From Betaproteobacteria bacterium (GTDB lineage Bacteria > Pseudomonadota > Gammaproteobacteria > Burkholderiales > Burkholderiaceae_E), in the NCBI GenBank assembly GCA_016868095.1, contig VGHV01000059.1, positions 1 through 10,312 on the forward strand: DNA of 10,312 nucleotides. The letters are read 5' to 3'. Below the pieces are notes generated by a model. The model was not told the DNA's origin, ran no database searches, and saw only the letters and a list, made by a program, of their open reading frames with translations. This document shows, piece after piece, positions 1 to 6,258 of the stretch (the first letter of the stretch is position 1; every line of letters begins with the position of its first letter). A program made the translations under genes and the position numbers.

Positions 1-564
1 ATGAGTCAAGTACTTAGGATTAAAACCCTTTGCCTTAGCCTGGTGCTTGGGCTTGTGAGCCCTTCACTATTTGCTGAGCGTGCTGACCGAACAAAACCTA
101 TGACGGTGGAGGCGGACCATTTCGTTCACGATGAGGCTCGTCGCATCAGCAAATTTCAAGGCAAAGTAATACTTACCAAGGGCAGTTTGCAAATCCGTGC
201 CGATGAGATCGAAGTCATCGAAGATCAAGAAGGCTATCAATCGGCCACCGCGCTTGGCAAACCCGCTGAGTTCAGGCAAAAACGCGAAGCGGTCAACGAA
301 ACGATCGAAGGCCAAGCTCGAAAACTCTTTTACTCAGCACGTGATGAGATCGTGCGACTCGAGGATGCCGCTGAAATGCGACGTGTCGTTGAGGGAAAAG
401 CTGCGGATCTTATGCAAGGCGAACTCATCGTCTATGACAGCCGCAAAGAGCGCTACGAGGTTAACCGCGCTGGATCACCAGCAACAAGCAGTTCATCGCA
501 GGCTTCAAATCCTTCAGGACGTGTTCGGGTCGTGATACAGCCAAAGGCCGAAAGTAAGCCCTAA
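1..564 (+). CDS. lptA: LPS export periplasmic bridge protein LptA
   Basis: LptA is the periplasmic protein that, with LptC and the N-domain of LptD, forms the beta-jellyroll bridge carrying lipopolysaccharide from the inner to the outer membrane. The 187-residue product is about the length of E. coli LptA (185). Residues 1-25 form a Sec signal peptide (R6 and K8, hydrophobic 10-24, likely cleavage after SLFA-25). The OstA-type domain spans about 32-155, starting at the family-like MTVEADHFVHDE and continuing through FQGKVILTKGSLQIRADEIE. A Ser-rich linker (about 159-170) and the common RVRVVIQPK tail follow. The ATG is the first base of the window, so no upstream ribosome site can be checked, but the signal peptide begins well there and the gene looks complete. 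Its TAA shares one base with the lptB ATG (TAATG), implying coupled translation. lptC would be expected just upstream, outside the window. Confidence 0.93.
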   Translation: MSQVLRIKTLCLSLVLGLVSPSLFAERADRTKPMTVEADHFVHDEARRISKFQGKVILTKGSLQIRADEIEVIEDQEGYQSATALGKPAEFRQKREAVNETIEGQARKLFYSARDEIVRLEDAAEMRRVVEGKAADLMQGELIVYDSRKERYEVNRAGSPATSSSSQASNPSGRVRVVIQPKAESKP

Positions 565-1301
565 TGGCTTCTTCACAAGTCTTTTTGCAGGCCCGCGGCC
601 TCACCAAAAGTTACCGAAGACGCAAGGTGGTCGACCAGGTTTCACTAGAAGTCGCAGCCGGCGAAGTCGTAGGCCTGCTCGGGCCAAACGGCGCGGGAAA
701 GACAACCTGCTTTTACATGCTGGTTGGGCTGATCGCGAGCGATGCAGGTGAGATAAGCCTTGAAGGTCAGCCGATTGGGCATTTGCCGATCCATCGCCGC
801 GCAAAAATGGGGCTCTCCTACCTGCCGCAGGAAAACTCGGTTTTCCGTCAGCTCACCGTTGAAGAAAACATTCTTGCGGTCTTGCAATTAAATGCGAGCG
901 TTCAACGCAAGGCACAAGAACAACAACTTGAACATTTGCTGGGTGAATTACAAATTGAACACCTGCGGCGGCAGCCAGCGATTGCCTTATCAGGAGGCGA
1001 ACGTCGGCGCGTTGAAATTGCAAGGGCTTTGGCAACCTCGCCCCGATTCGTATTGCTTGACGAACCCTTTGCGGGGGTTGATCCAATCGCAGTCATTGAG
1101 ATCCAGCGTATTGTTTCATTTTTGCGCGGGCGTGGCATTGGGGTTCTGATCACTGATCATAACGTTCGAGAAACACTGGGCATTTGTGATCGTGCTTATA
1201 TTCTGAATGATGGAAAAGTTTTAGCTGATGGAAGACCCCCCGAACTTATCGCTAATGAACAGGTAAGAAAGGTCTACCTGGGCGAAAACTTCAAGATGTA
1301 G
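564..1301 (+). CDS. lptB: LPS export ABC transporter ATPase LptB
   Basis: LptB is the cytoplasmic ATPase of the LptB2FG transporter, which extracts LPS from the inner membrane and pushes it along the LptC-LptA bridge. All ABC motifs are visible in the 245 residues: Walker A GPNGAGKTT (40-48), Q-loop LPQENSVF (Q89), signature LSGGERRRVEIARAL (142-156), Walker B FVLLDEPFAGVDP with D166 and E167, and the H-loop histidine H199 in TDHNVRET. The Q-loop and signature sequences are those of LptB rather than of branched-chain amino-acid ATPases such as LivF/LivG, and the lptA neighbour settles it. The ATG overlaps the lptA stop by one base. No strong ribosome site is seen, which fits translational coupling. 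LptF and LptG are normally encoded elsewhere in the genome. Confidence 0.96.
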   Translation: MASSQVFLQARGLTKSYRRRKVVDQVSLEVAAGEVVGLLGPNGAGKTTCFYMLVGLIASDAGEISLEGQPIGHLPIHRRAKMGLSYLPQENSVFRQLTVEENILAVLQLNASVQRKAQEQQLEHLLGELQIEHLRRQPAIALSGGERRRVEIARALATSPRFVLLDEPFAGVDPIAVIEIQRIVSFLRGRGIGVLITDHNVRETLGICDRAYILNDGKVLADGRPPELIANEQVRKVYLGENFKM

Positions 1302-1331
1302 ATCTCATTCATAGAACGATCCATAAAGTTG

Positions 1332-2912
1332 ATGAAACCTACGCTTCAGTTTCGCATCGCTCAGCAGCTCACGCTTACCCCTCAGCTGCAACAAGCTATT
1401 CGTATGCTGCAAATGTCTTCTCTGGAACTCGCTCATGAGGTCGAGCAAGCCTTGCGCGAGAACCCGTTTTTAGAGCGCACCGATGAAAGTCTCGATAGTT
1501 TTGGGTCAGGCGACTTTCAAGCGGCCAGCGGCGAAACGTCAAAAGATTCACAAATACCGCCCTCATCAAGCGATCGCTTGTTACTAGAACATAGTACACA
1601 AGCCAATGAGCCAAGGCCCTTCACGACCGAGACTGAGGGCTTCGAAAGCCTCGCCGTTTCTCGCCATGGTGACGAGGCCAGTCCTTTACCGACCGATGAC
1701 GCCCCTGCCGGGGATGACCCTAAGGCCTGGGAGCAGGCTTCCTGGGACTTGCAAACACGCAGCCAGGGTGAAAGCGATGACGAAGATCGCCAGCGGGATT
1801 GGCGGAGCACGGAAGATTTGCTCAGCGACCACTTAAAGCAACAACTACTCGCGTGCCATGTGACCGAGCGCGATCACGCTTTGGTTCAATGGCTGATCGA
1901 TGCTCTTGATGAAAATGGGATGTTGTGCGAATCGCTAAGCTCGATTAGAGAGAGTCTGCCTCCAGAAGCCCAAGTCGATGACGACGAACTATTGGCAGCC
2001 CTCAAGCTCTTGCAGAGTTTTGACCCGCCGGGCGTGGGTGCGAGGGACACCATCGAGTGTCTCAGTATTCAACTGCGCCAACGCCATGTCGACGAGATTC
2101 AGGCACTTGCTTTGCGCTTAGTTAATGAACAGCTTGAGGCGCTTGCCAAGCATGATTTGGCCCGCCTTCGGCGACTGCTTGGCTGCAGTGAATCTGCCTT
2201 ACAACAGGCGCATCGACTGGTTCTGAGCCTCAATCCCCGACCAGCGACTGGCTTTAGAGGCACAGAGCCGCTTCCTTTTGTGGTGCCCGATGTGCTGGTT
2301 CGCCAGGTTGGCAAACGCTGGAAGGCTTTTTTAATCCGCGGCTCTTTGCCCGAGATCCGGTTAAACGAACACTATGTTCAGCTGCTTAAGCAAAACAAGG
2401 CTGCAAAGCAGGACGCTTTGGGTTTGAGCGATCAAGTGCAATCGGCGCGATGGCTTGTCAAGAACCTGAAGCAGCGCGGGGAGACGATTTTGCGGGTATC
2501 GCACTTCATCGTCGAACACCAGCAACGATTTTTTCACGATGGCGAGGTCGCTATGCGTCCGCTTGCGATGCGTATGGTTGCAGAGGCGCTCGAATTACAC
2601 GAATCGACCATTTCTCGGGTCACAAGCCAAAAATATATGCTCACACCCCGTGGCACCTTCGAGTTGAAGTACTTTTTCACCGCCCAAGTTGGCCATGAGT
2701 CCGATAGCGACTCGGCCCAATCAAGCACGGCGATCAGAGCCCGTGTGAGGCAAATCATTGCGCAGGAACAGGCAGAAAAGCCTCTTTCTGACGCCCGTAT
2801 TGCCGAACTTTTATCGGCCGAGGGCAGTCAGGTTGCCAGGCGAACGGTGGCAAAGTACCGCGAGTCGCTGAAGATAGCGCCAGCGTCGCAGCGGCGCAAA
2901 CGACGAATCTGA
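1332..2912 (+). CDS. rpoN: RNA polymerase sigma-54 factor RpoN
   Basis: Sigma-54 directs core RNA polymerase to -24/-12 promoters that need AAA+ activators (nitrogen assimilation, motility and others). The 526-residue protein shows Region I, Gln/Leu-rich, at about 1-48 (LQFRIAQQLTLTPQLQQAIR), which contacts activators. An acidic, low-complexity Region II follows at about 50-165. The core-binding domain lies at about 165-340. The -12-recognising helix-turn-helix is at about 400-440, including the ELHESTISRVTSQK segment. The C-terminal RpoN box ARRTVAKYRE (about 502-511) reads the -24 element. I start at the ATG at 1332; a TTG three bases earlier is in frame but less likely. It follows lptB by 30 bases with only a weak ribosome site. 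lptB-rpoN linkage is conserved across proteobacteria. No -24/-12 promoter was found around it. Confidence 0.96.
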   Translation: MKPTLQFRIAQQLTLTPQLQQAIRMLQMSSLELAHEVEQALRENPFLERTDESLDSFGSGDFQAASGETSKDSQIPPSSSDRLLLEHSTQANEPRPFTTETEGFESLAVSRHGDEASPLPTDDAPAGDDPKAWEQASWDLQTRSQGESDDEDRQRDWRSTEDLLSDHLKQQLLACHVTERDHALVQWLIDALDENGMLCESLSSIRESLPPEAQVDDDELLAALKLLQSFDPPGVGARDTIECLSIQLRQRHVDEIQALALRLVNEQLEALAKHDLARLRRLLGCSESALQQAHRLVLSLNPRPATGFRGTEPLPFVVPDVLVRQVGKRWKAFLIRGSLPEIRLNEHYVQLLKQNKAAKQDALGLSDQVQSARWLVKNLKQRGETILRVSHFIVEHQQRFFHDGEVAMRPLAMRMVAEALELHESTISRVTSQKYMLTPRGTFELKYFFTAQVGHESDSDSAQSSTAIRARVRQIIAQEQAEKPLSDARIAELLSAEGSQVARRTVAKYRESLKIAPASQRRKRRI

Positions 2913-2956
2913 TGTATTGTTTTCATGCAGGACATTCCTCACCGCGGTTTTCTACC

Positions 2957-2962
2957 AAGGAG
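2957..2962 (+). promoter_or_regulatory. Strong ribosome binding site for hpf
   Basis: AAGGAG lies five bases before the ATG at 2968 and is the clearest Shine-Dalgarno site in the window. It decides the hpf start in favour of 2968 over an in-frame TTG at 2917. The 55-base gap between rpoN and hpf shows no convincing promoter by eye. The strong site fits a small protein needed in large amounts. Confidence 0.8.
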
Positions 2963-2967
2963 CTTGT

Positions 2968-3291
2968 ATGAATCTATCCATTCATGGCCATCACGTGGAA
3001 GTAACCGCTGCCTTGCGCAGCTACCTCACGAGTAAACTCGAACGCATTCACCGACACTTTGACCAGGTTGTCGATGCCGATGTTTTTATGTCAGTGGATA
3101 AACTTGAGCAGAAAATCGAGGTGAACTTGCACGTCAAAGGCAAAGAGTTATTCGCCGAATGCAAAAATGCTGATCTGTATGCTGCGATTGACCTCGTAGT
3201 GGATAAACTTGACCGACAAGTCCTCAAGTACAAGGAGCAAAGGCATGCCCATCAGGCCATTAGCCTGGGGCGTCAATCAGCCATGCAATAG
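2968..3291 (+). CDS. hpf: Ribosome hibernation promoting factor, short form (HPF/YhbH)
   Basis: This small cytosolic protein binds the 30S decoding region in stationary phase and helps form inactive ribosome dimers. It has 107 residues, so it is the short form: the S30AE/HPF N-domain only, without the C-terminal dimerisation domain of long HPF. Visible family features are the opening MNLSIHGHHVEVTAALRSYL, the middle strands (about 36-65), and the second helix DLYAAIDLVVDKLDRQVLKY (69-88), followed by a basic tail. The start at 2968 has an AAGGAG site. Starting at the upstream TTG (2917) would add 17 residues without family support. Placement between rpoN and ptsN is the classic location (formerly the sigma-54 modulation protein). 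Short HPFs usually work with RMF for 100S formation in gammaproteobacteria; RMF is not visible here. An exact 15-bp repeat lies inside the gene. Confidence 0.95.
   Translation: MNLSIHGHHVEVTAALRSYLTSKLERIHRHFDQVVDADVFMSVDKLEQKIEVNLHVKGKELFAECKNADLYAAIDLVVDKLDRQVLKYKEQRHAHQAISLGRQSAMQ
3093..3212 (+). repeat. Pair of exact 15-bp direct repeats inside hpf
   Basis: AGTGGATAAACTTGA occurs at 3093-3107 and again at 3198-3212. The copies are 105 bases apart, exactly 35 codons, so both are read in the same frame and encode VDKL followed by an acidic residue. Both segments correspond to conserved parts of the HPF fold, so protein constraint may explain much of the identity, but the codons are identical too. 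Confidence 0.85.
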
Positions 3292-3292
3292 C

Positions 3293-3757
3293 ATGAACAA
3301 AATAAGTCAGCTCATCCCCGAAACAAACCTGCTGCTCAACCTTGAGGCGAGCAGCAAAAAAAGGCTCTTCGAACAAACCGGCCTCATGTTCGAAAATCAC
3401 CATGGCCTGGCTAGCAGTAAGGTCTTCGAATCATTGTTCGCTCGCGAGCGGCTTGGGTCTACTGGTCTTGGGGCTGGCGTGGCGATTCCACACGGCAGGA
3501 TTAAGGGCCTCAAGCAGGCACTCGGAGCCTTTGTACGACTTGCCAAGCCCCTGCCCTTTGACGCCCCTGACGGCCAACCCGTGAGCCTGGTGTTTTTCTT
3601 GCTGGTCCCCGAACATGCCAACCAAGAGCATTTAGAACTATTGTCGGAGTTAGCCGAAATGCTCTCCGACGAGCGCTTTAGGGACGGTTTGAATCAGGCT
3701 CCGGATCGCAGTGAAGCCCATCGCATCATGCAGGGCTGGCAGCCTCAGGCTGCCTAA
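3293..3757 (+). CDS. ptsN: Nitrogen-PTS regulatory EIIA protein PtsN (EIIA-Ntr)
   Basis: PtsN is the terminal phosphoacceptor of the regulatory PTS-Ntr phosphorelay (PtsP, HPr/NPr, PtsN). It controls partner proteins, such as potassium transport systems in E. coli, rather than moving sugar. The 154 residues form a full EIIA fructose/mannitol-type domain. The active-site motif GVAIPHGR places the phosphorylated histidine at H67 (H73 in E. coli). The later LVFFLLVP and HLELLSELAEMLSD segments are also typical. I start at ATG 3293, one base after the hpf stop, where the family N-terminus MNKISQLIP begins. A longer frame running back into hpf is not supported. There is no clear ribosome site, so translation is probably coupled to hpf. 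The neighbour hprK ties it to HPr phosphorylation state. Confidence 0.94.
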   Translation: MNKISQLIPETNLLLNLEASSKKRLFEQTGLMFENHHGLASSKVFESLFARERLGSTGLGAGVAIPHGRIKGLKQALGAFVRLAKPLPFDAPDGQPVSLVFFLLVPEHANQEHLELLSELAEMLSDERFRDGLNQAPDRSEAHRIMQGWQPQAA

Positions 3758-3775
3758 TACCGGGAGCGCTCAAGG

Positions 3776-4729
3776 ATGTCGGTGACCATCCAAGCACTGT
3801 TCACCGACACGGCCGACTCGTTGGCACTGGCCTGGGTTGACGGCGAGTGCGGAGCAGGGCGCTGCTTTCTTGAGAATCTACGCGAACCGGCCGATATGGT
3901 GGGTTATTTGAACCTGATCCACCCTAATCGCCTACATGTGATTGGATCCAACGAAGTTGCCTATTACGAGCGACTCGACGCACCGAGGCGTGAGGCCTTT
4001 TTTGTTGAGCTGCTCAAAGGCAGGCCTCCCGCCATCGTCATGGCCGAAGGTTTATCTGCGCCTGCCGAGTTACGTGCGCGGGCGCACGCCGACGATCTTC
4101 CGCTATGGGTGTCACCCCTTCCAGCAGCGCGAGTTATTGAAAGGCTTCGCCAACACCTTGGCAAGGCTATGGCTGAGCAAACCACCGTACATGGCGTTTT
4201 AATGGACGTACTTGGACTCGGTGTGCTTTTACAAGGTGAATCGGGTCTTGGCAAAAGCGAACTAGCCCTCGAACTCATTAGCCGCGGCCACGGTCTCGTC
4301 GCCGACGATGTGGTCGAACTCGCGCGCATTTCCCCTGTGCTTCTTGAGGGAAAATGCCCGGCCTTACTACAGAACATGCTTGAAGTGCGCGGACTCGGAC
4401 TTCTCGATATTAGAACGATTTTTGGCGAAGCCGCGGTGCGCAGAAAGATCCGATTACGGTTGATCGTGCATCTCATGCGCCGCAGTACGATGGAACAAGA
4501 ATACGAGCGCCTTCCGCTTCAAGCCATTACCCAAACCATCCTCGGGATCGAAATCCCTAAGGTGGTTATTCCCGTGGCTGAAGGGCGCAACCTCGCAGTG
4601 CTCACCGAAGCGGCCGTCAGATCCACCATCTTGCGTTTGCGCGGGATCGACTCAATGCAAGCCTTCTTTGAGCGTCAACGTGCCCTCATGGACCACGAAG
4701 CGTTGAGCCAACAGGGTTACGACAGCTAG
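3776..4729 (+). CDS. hprK: HPr kinase/phosphorylase HprK
   Basis: HprK phosphorylates HPr on a serine using ATP or pyrophosphate and also removes that phosphate. In betaproteobacteria it tunes the regulatory PTS rather than classical catabolite repression. The 317-residue product has the variable N-domain (about 1-130, with YLNLIHPNRLHVIG) and the catalytic C-domain: H139 in VHGVLMD, Walker A GESGLGKS (154-161), the ISRGHGLVADD block (168-178), and the HprK signature EVRGLGLLDIRTIFG (203-217). The C-terminal helix region AGRNLAVL-type is present as EGRNLAVLTEAAVRSTILRLRG. Start: ATG 3776 with GGGAG at 3762-3766, nine bases upstream. The HPr substrate gene is not in this window. Gene order ptsN-hprK-rapZ is characteristic of Burkholderiales and Neisseriales relatives. 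Confidence 0.95.
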   Translation: MSVTIQALFTDTADSLALAWVDGECGAGRCFLENLREPADMVGYLNLIHPNRLHVIGSNEVAYYERLDAPRREAFFVELLKGRPPAIVMAEGLSAPAELRARAHADDLPLWVSPLPAARVIERLRQHLGKAMAEQTTVHGVLMDVLGLGVLLQGESGLGKSELALELISRGHGLVADDVVELARISPVLLEGKCPALLQNMLEVRGLGLLDIRTIFGEAAVRRKIRLRLIVHLMRRSTMEQEYERLPLQAITQTILGIEIPKVVIPVAEGRNLAVLTEAAVRSTILRLRGIDSMQAFFERQRALMDHEALSQQGYDS

Positions 4730-4732
4730 CTT

Positions 4733-5587
4733 ATGCGCTTAGTTCTTGTCACTGGGTTATCGGGTTCGGGAAAGTCAGTCGCCATCCGCGAGCTCGAAGA
4801 TAATGGTTTTTTCTGTATCGATAACCTGCCTTCACCGTTCTTACTCGAAGTATGCAGATCACTTCAAGCCGAGGGCCACCGTCGTGTTGCGGTTGCAATC
4901 GATTCGAGAAGCCCTTCGTCGCTGCCGCTTGTACGTCAGGTGCTCAATGAGCTTTCGGTTATTGGCATTGAAACTCAAACGATTTTTCTTGAAGCTCGCG
5001 ACCACGAACTCGTTCAGCGATTTTCTGAGACCAGGCGCAGACATCCGCTTGCGCCTGGCGGTGATCAGCATATCGATCAAGGTCTGCGCGAGGCTATCGC
5101 CAAAGAAAGAGCAATGCTTGAATCGGTAAGGCAAGGGGCAGCCACCCTCGATTCAACAGGCGTTCATCCACGGCAGCTGCGGCGCTGGATTCGTGATATC
5201 GCTGCTACCGCAGAGCAAAGCATCACGCTTAGTCTTGAGTCCTTCGCATTCAAACACGGCGTTCCGGAGCATGCCGATTTAGTTTTTGACGCGCGTTGCT
5301 TGCCCAATCCACACTACGAGGACCCACTGCGACTACTCGATGGCCGTGATCAAGCCGTTGCCGACTTTCTTGAAGCGAGCGAGCAGGGCCCTGCGCTTGT
5401 TAGCTCGATTGAGGCCTGGCTGCGTCGTTGGCTTCCCGAGTATGCTCAGGATCAACGCTCTTATTTGACGGTTGCGATTGGTTGCACAGGCGGACAGCAT
5501 AGATCGGTATGGACTGTAGAACAACTTGGAGATCGACTAGCCGATCTCGGAGCGATTATCAGGCATCGCGGACTAGAGAACGATTAA
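4733..5587 (+). CDS. rapZ: RNase adapter / nucleotide-binding protein RapZ (YvcJ family)
   Basis: RapZ is a P-loop protein. In E. coli it binds the small RNA GlmZ, delivers it to RNase E, and so controls glucosamine-6-phosphate synthase; Gram-positive YvcJ is a relative. The 284-residue product has Walker A GLSGSGKS (8-15), the adjacent GFFCIDNLP block, the LEAR switch region (about 87), and the C-terminal domain with FDARCLPNPHYEDPLR and the near-invariant IGCTGGQHRSVWTVEQL. It starts 3 bases after hprK with no good ribosome site, suggesting coupling. The nucleotide-binding and C-terminal motifs look intact. GlmZ/GlmY-type RNAs are known from enteric bacteria and relatives, so the RNA or metabolite target here is unknown. 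Linkage to the PTS genes suggests a link between cell-wall sugar supply and PTS state. Confidence 0.94.
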   Translation: MRLVLVTGLSGSGKSVAIRELEDNGFFCIDNLPSPFLLEVCRSLQAEGHRRVAVAIDSRSPSSLPLVRQVLNELSVIGIETQTIFLEARDHELVQRFSETRRRHPLAPGGDQHIDQGLREAIAKERAMLESVRQGAATLDSTGVHPRQLRRWIRDIAATAEQSITLSLESFAFKHGVPEHADLVFDARCLPNPHYEDPLRLLDGRDQAVADFLEASEQGPALVSSIEAWLRRWLPEYAQDQRSYLTVAIGCTGGQHRSVWTVEQLGDRLADLGAIIRHRGLEND

Positions 5588-5598
5588 TAATAATTTCT

Positions 5599-6210
5599 AT
5601 GATTCAGAACGTACCTATATTCCCGCTGAGTTATCCGCTCTTTGAAGAAGGTGTTTTGCCGCTTCAAATTTTCGAACCTCGCTATCTTGATTTGGTCAGA
5701 GAATGCACCCGCGAAGCCAAAGCCTTTGGCGTGTGTATGATCATCCACGGCAAAGAAACTGGCGAAGCTGCCGAACACGCAACAGTTGGCACGCTAGCGC
5801 TGATCCGCGACTTCGACCAAACCGAGACGGGCCTTCTCTACATTCGCGCGCTTGGTGACAAACGTTTTCGCATCTTGAGACGTTGGGTAGAAAGCAACGC
5901 ATTGATTCGTGCTGACATCTCATTGGTGAGCGACCTTGATGATTTGGCGGTACAACCGAGCGCTGATCAGTTCGAAAAAGTAAAGCAGCTTCTCGAACAA
6001 CTCCATCAACAACTCAAGCAACAGCACCCTGATGCCTTTGAGAAGGTTATTGAAAGTCCTCTGCGGTATCAGGATCGCGCCTGGGTCACCAATCGCCTCA
6101 TCGAACTCATCCAAGTTCACCCTGTTCAAAAGCAGCAATGGCTCGAGGAAGCAATGACTCGCCGCTTCGTCTCTTTATTTAATTATTTAGAACAACAAGG
6201 CGCTTTCTAA
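5599..6210 (+). CDS. LON substrate-binding-domain protein (no protease or ATPase domain)
   Basis: This 203-residue protein matches the N-terminal substrate-binding domain of Lon protease (PF02190 type) and nothing else. PIFPLSYPLFEEGVLPLQIF is followed by EPRYLDLVREC (residues 26-36), and a beta-rich body includes GTLALIRDFDQTETGLLYIR. An alpha-helical tail (about 120-203), rich in Gln and Leu, follows. There is no Walker motif and no Ser-Lys protease dyad, so it is not a truncated Lon: stand-alone proteins of this length are common in Burkholderiales. The precise function is not established; it may bind unfolded or specific proteins. The start at ATG 5599, 11 bases after rapZ, gives the family N-terminus; an in-frame extension back into rapZ (from 5509) is rejected. 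It is probably the last gene of the block. Confidence 0.88.
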   Translation: MIQNVPIFPLSYPLFEEGVLPLQIFEPRYLDLVRECTREAKAFGVCMIIHGKETGEAAEHATVGTLALIRDFDQTETGLLYIRALGDKRFRILRRWVESNALIRADISLVSDLDDLAVQPSADQFEKVKQLLEQLHQQLKQQHPDAFEKVIESPLRYQDRAWVTNRLIELIQVHPVQKQQWLEEAMTRRFVSLFNYLEQQGAF

Positions 6211-6240
6211 CCCAGGCTATGGTTTAGTGCGCTGCCTGGG
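6211..6240. terminator. Possible bidirectional terminator between convergent genes
   Basis: CCCAGGC (6211-6217) and GCCTGGG (6234-6240) are perfect 7-bp inverted arms around a 16-base loop. They begin directly after the stop codon of the LON-domain gene. The arms lie in the 48-base gap between convergent genes, the place where a shared terminator is expected. No T-run follows on either strand, so it is not a textbook intrinsic terminator. It may act with Rho or only as a 3'-end stabilising hairpin. Confidence 0.4.
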
Positions 6241-6258
6241 AGGCAAGGCGCGCTTAAA

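Noticed and set aside
2917..2967. N-terminal extension of hpf from an in-frame TTG
   Set aside because: The strong AAGGAG site and the family N-terminus both point to ATG 2968.
3209..3292. N-terminal extension of ptsN into hpf
   Set aside because: The added 28 residues are read out of frame through hpf and resemble no EIIA; the family start is at 3293.
3368..3430. Three TTCGAA sites in 63 bases of ptsN, two forming a 7-bp inverted repeat with a 13-base loop (3368-3394)
   Set aside because: They are inside a conserved coding region, at irregular spacing, and of a length that chance can produce.
3822..3840. TGGCAC as a possible sigma-54 -24 element (also at 5787 and 9861)
   Set aside because: None of the copies has GC at the required -12 spacing, and each lies inside a coding region.
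3964..4476. Long open frame antisense to hprK (170 codons, - strand)
   Set aside because: It is Ser/Arg/Pro-rich, as expected from the complement of a coding gene, and has no recognisable domain.
5509..5598. N-terminal extension of the LON-domain protein into rapZ
   Set aside because: The added residues are basic shadow sequence of rapZ; LON proteins start at the MIQNVPIFPL-type sequence.
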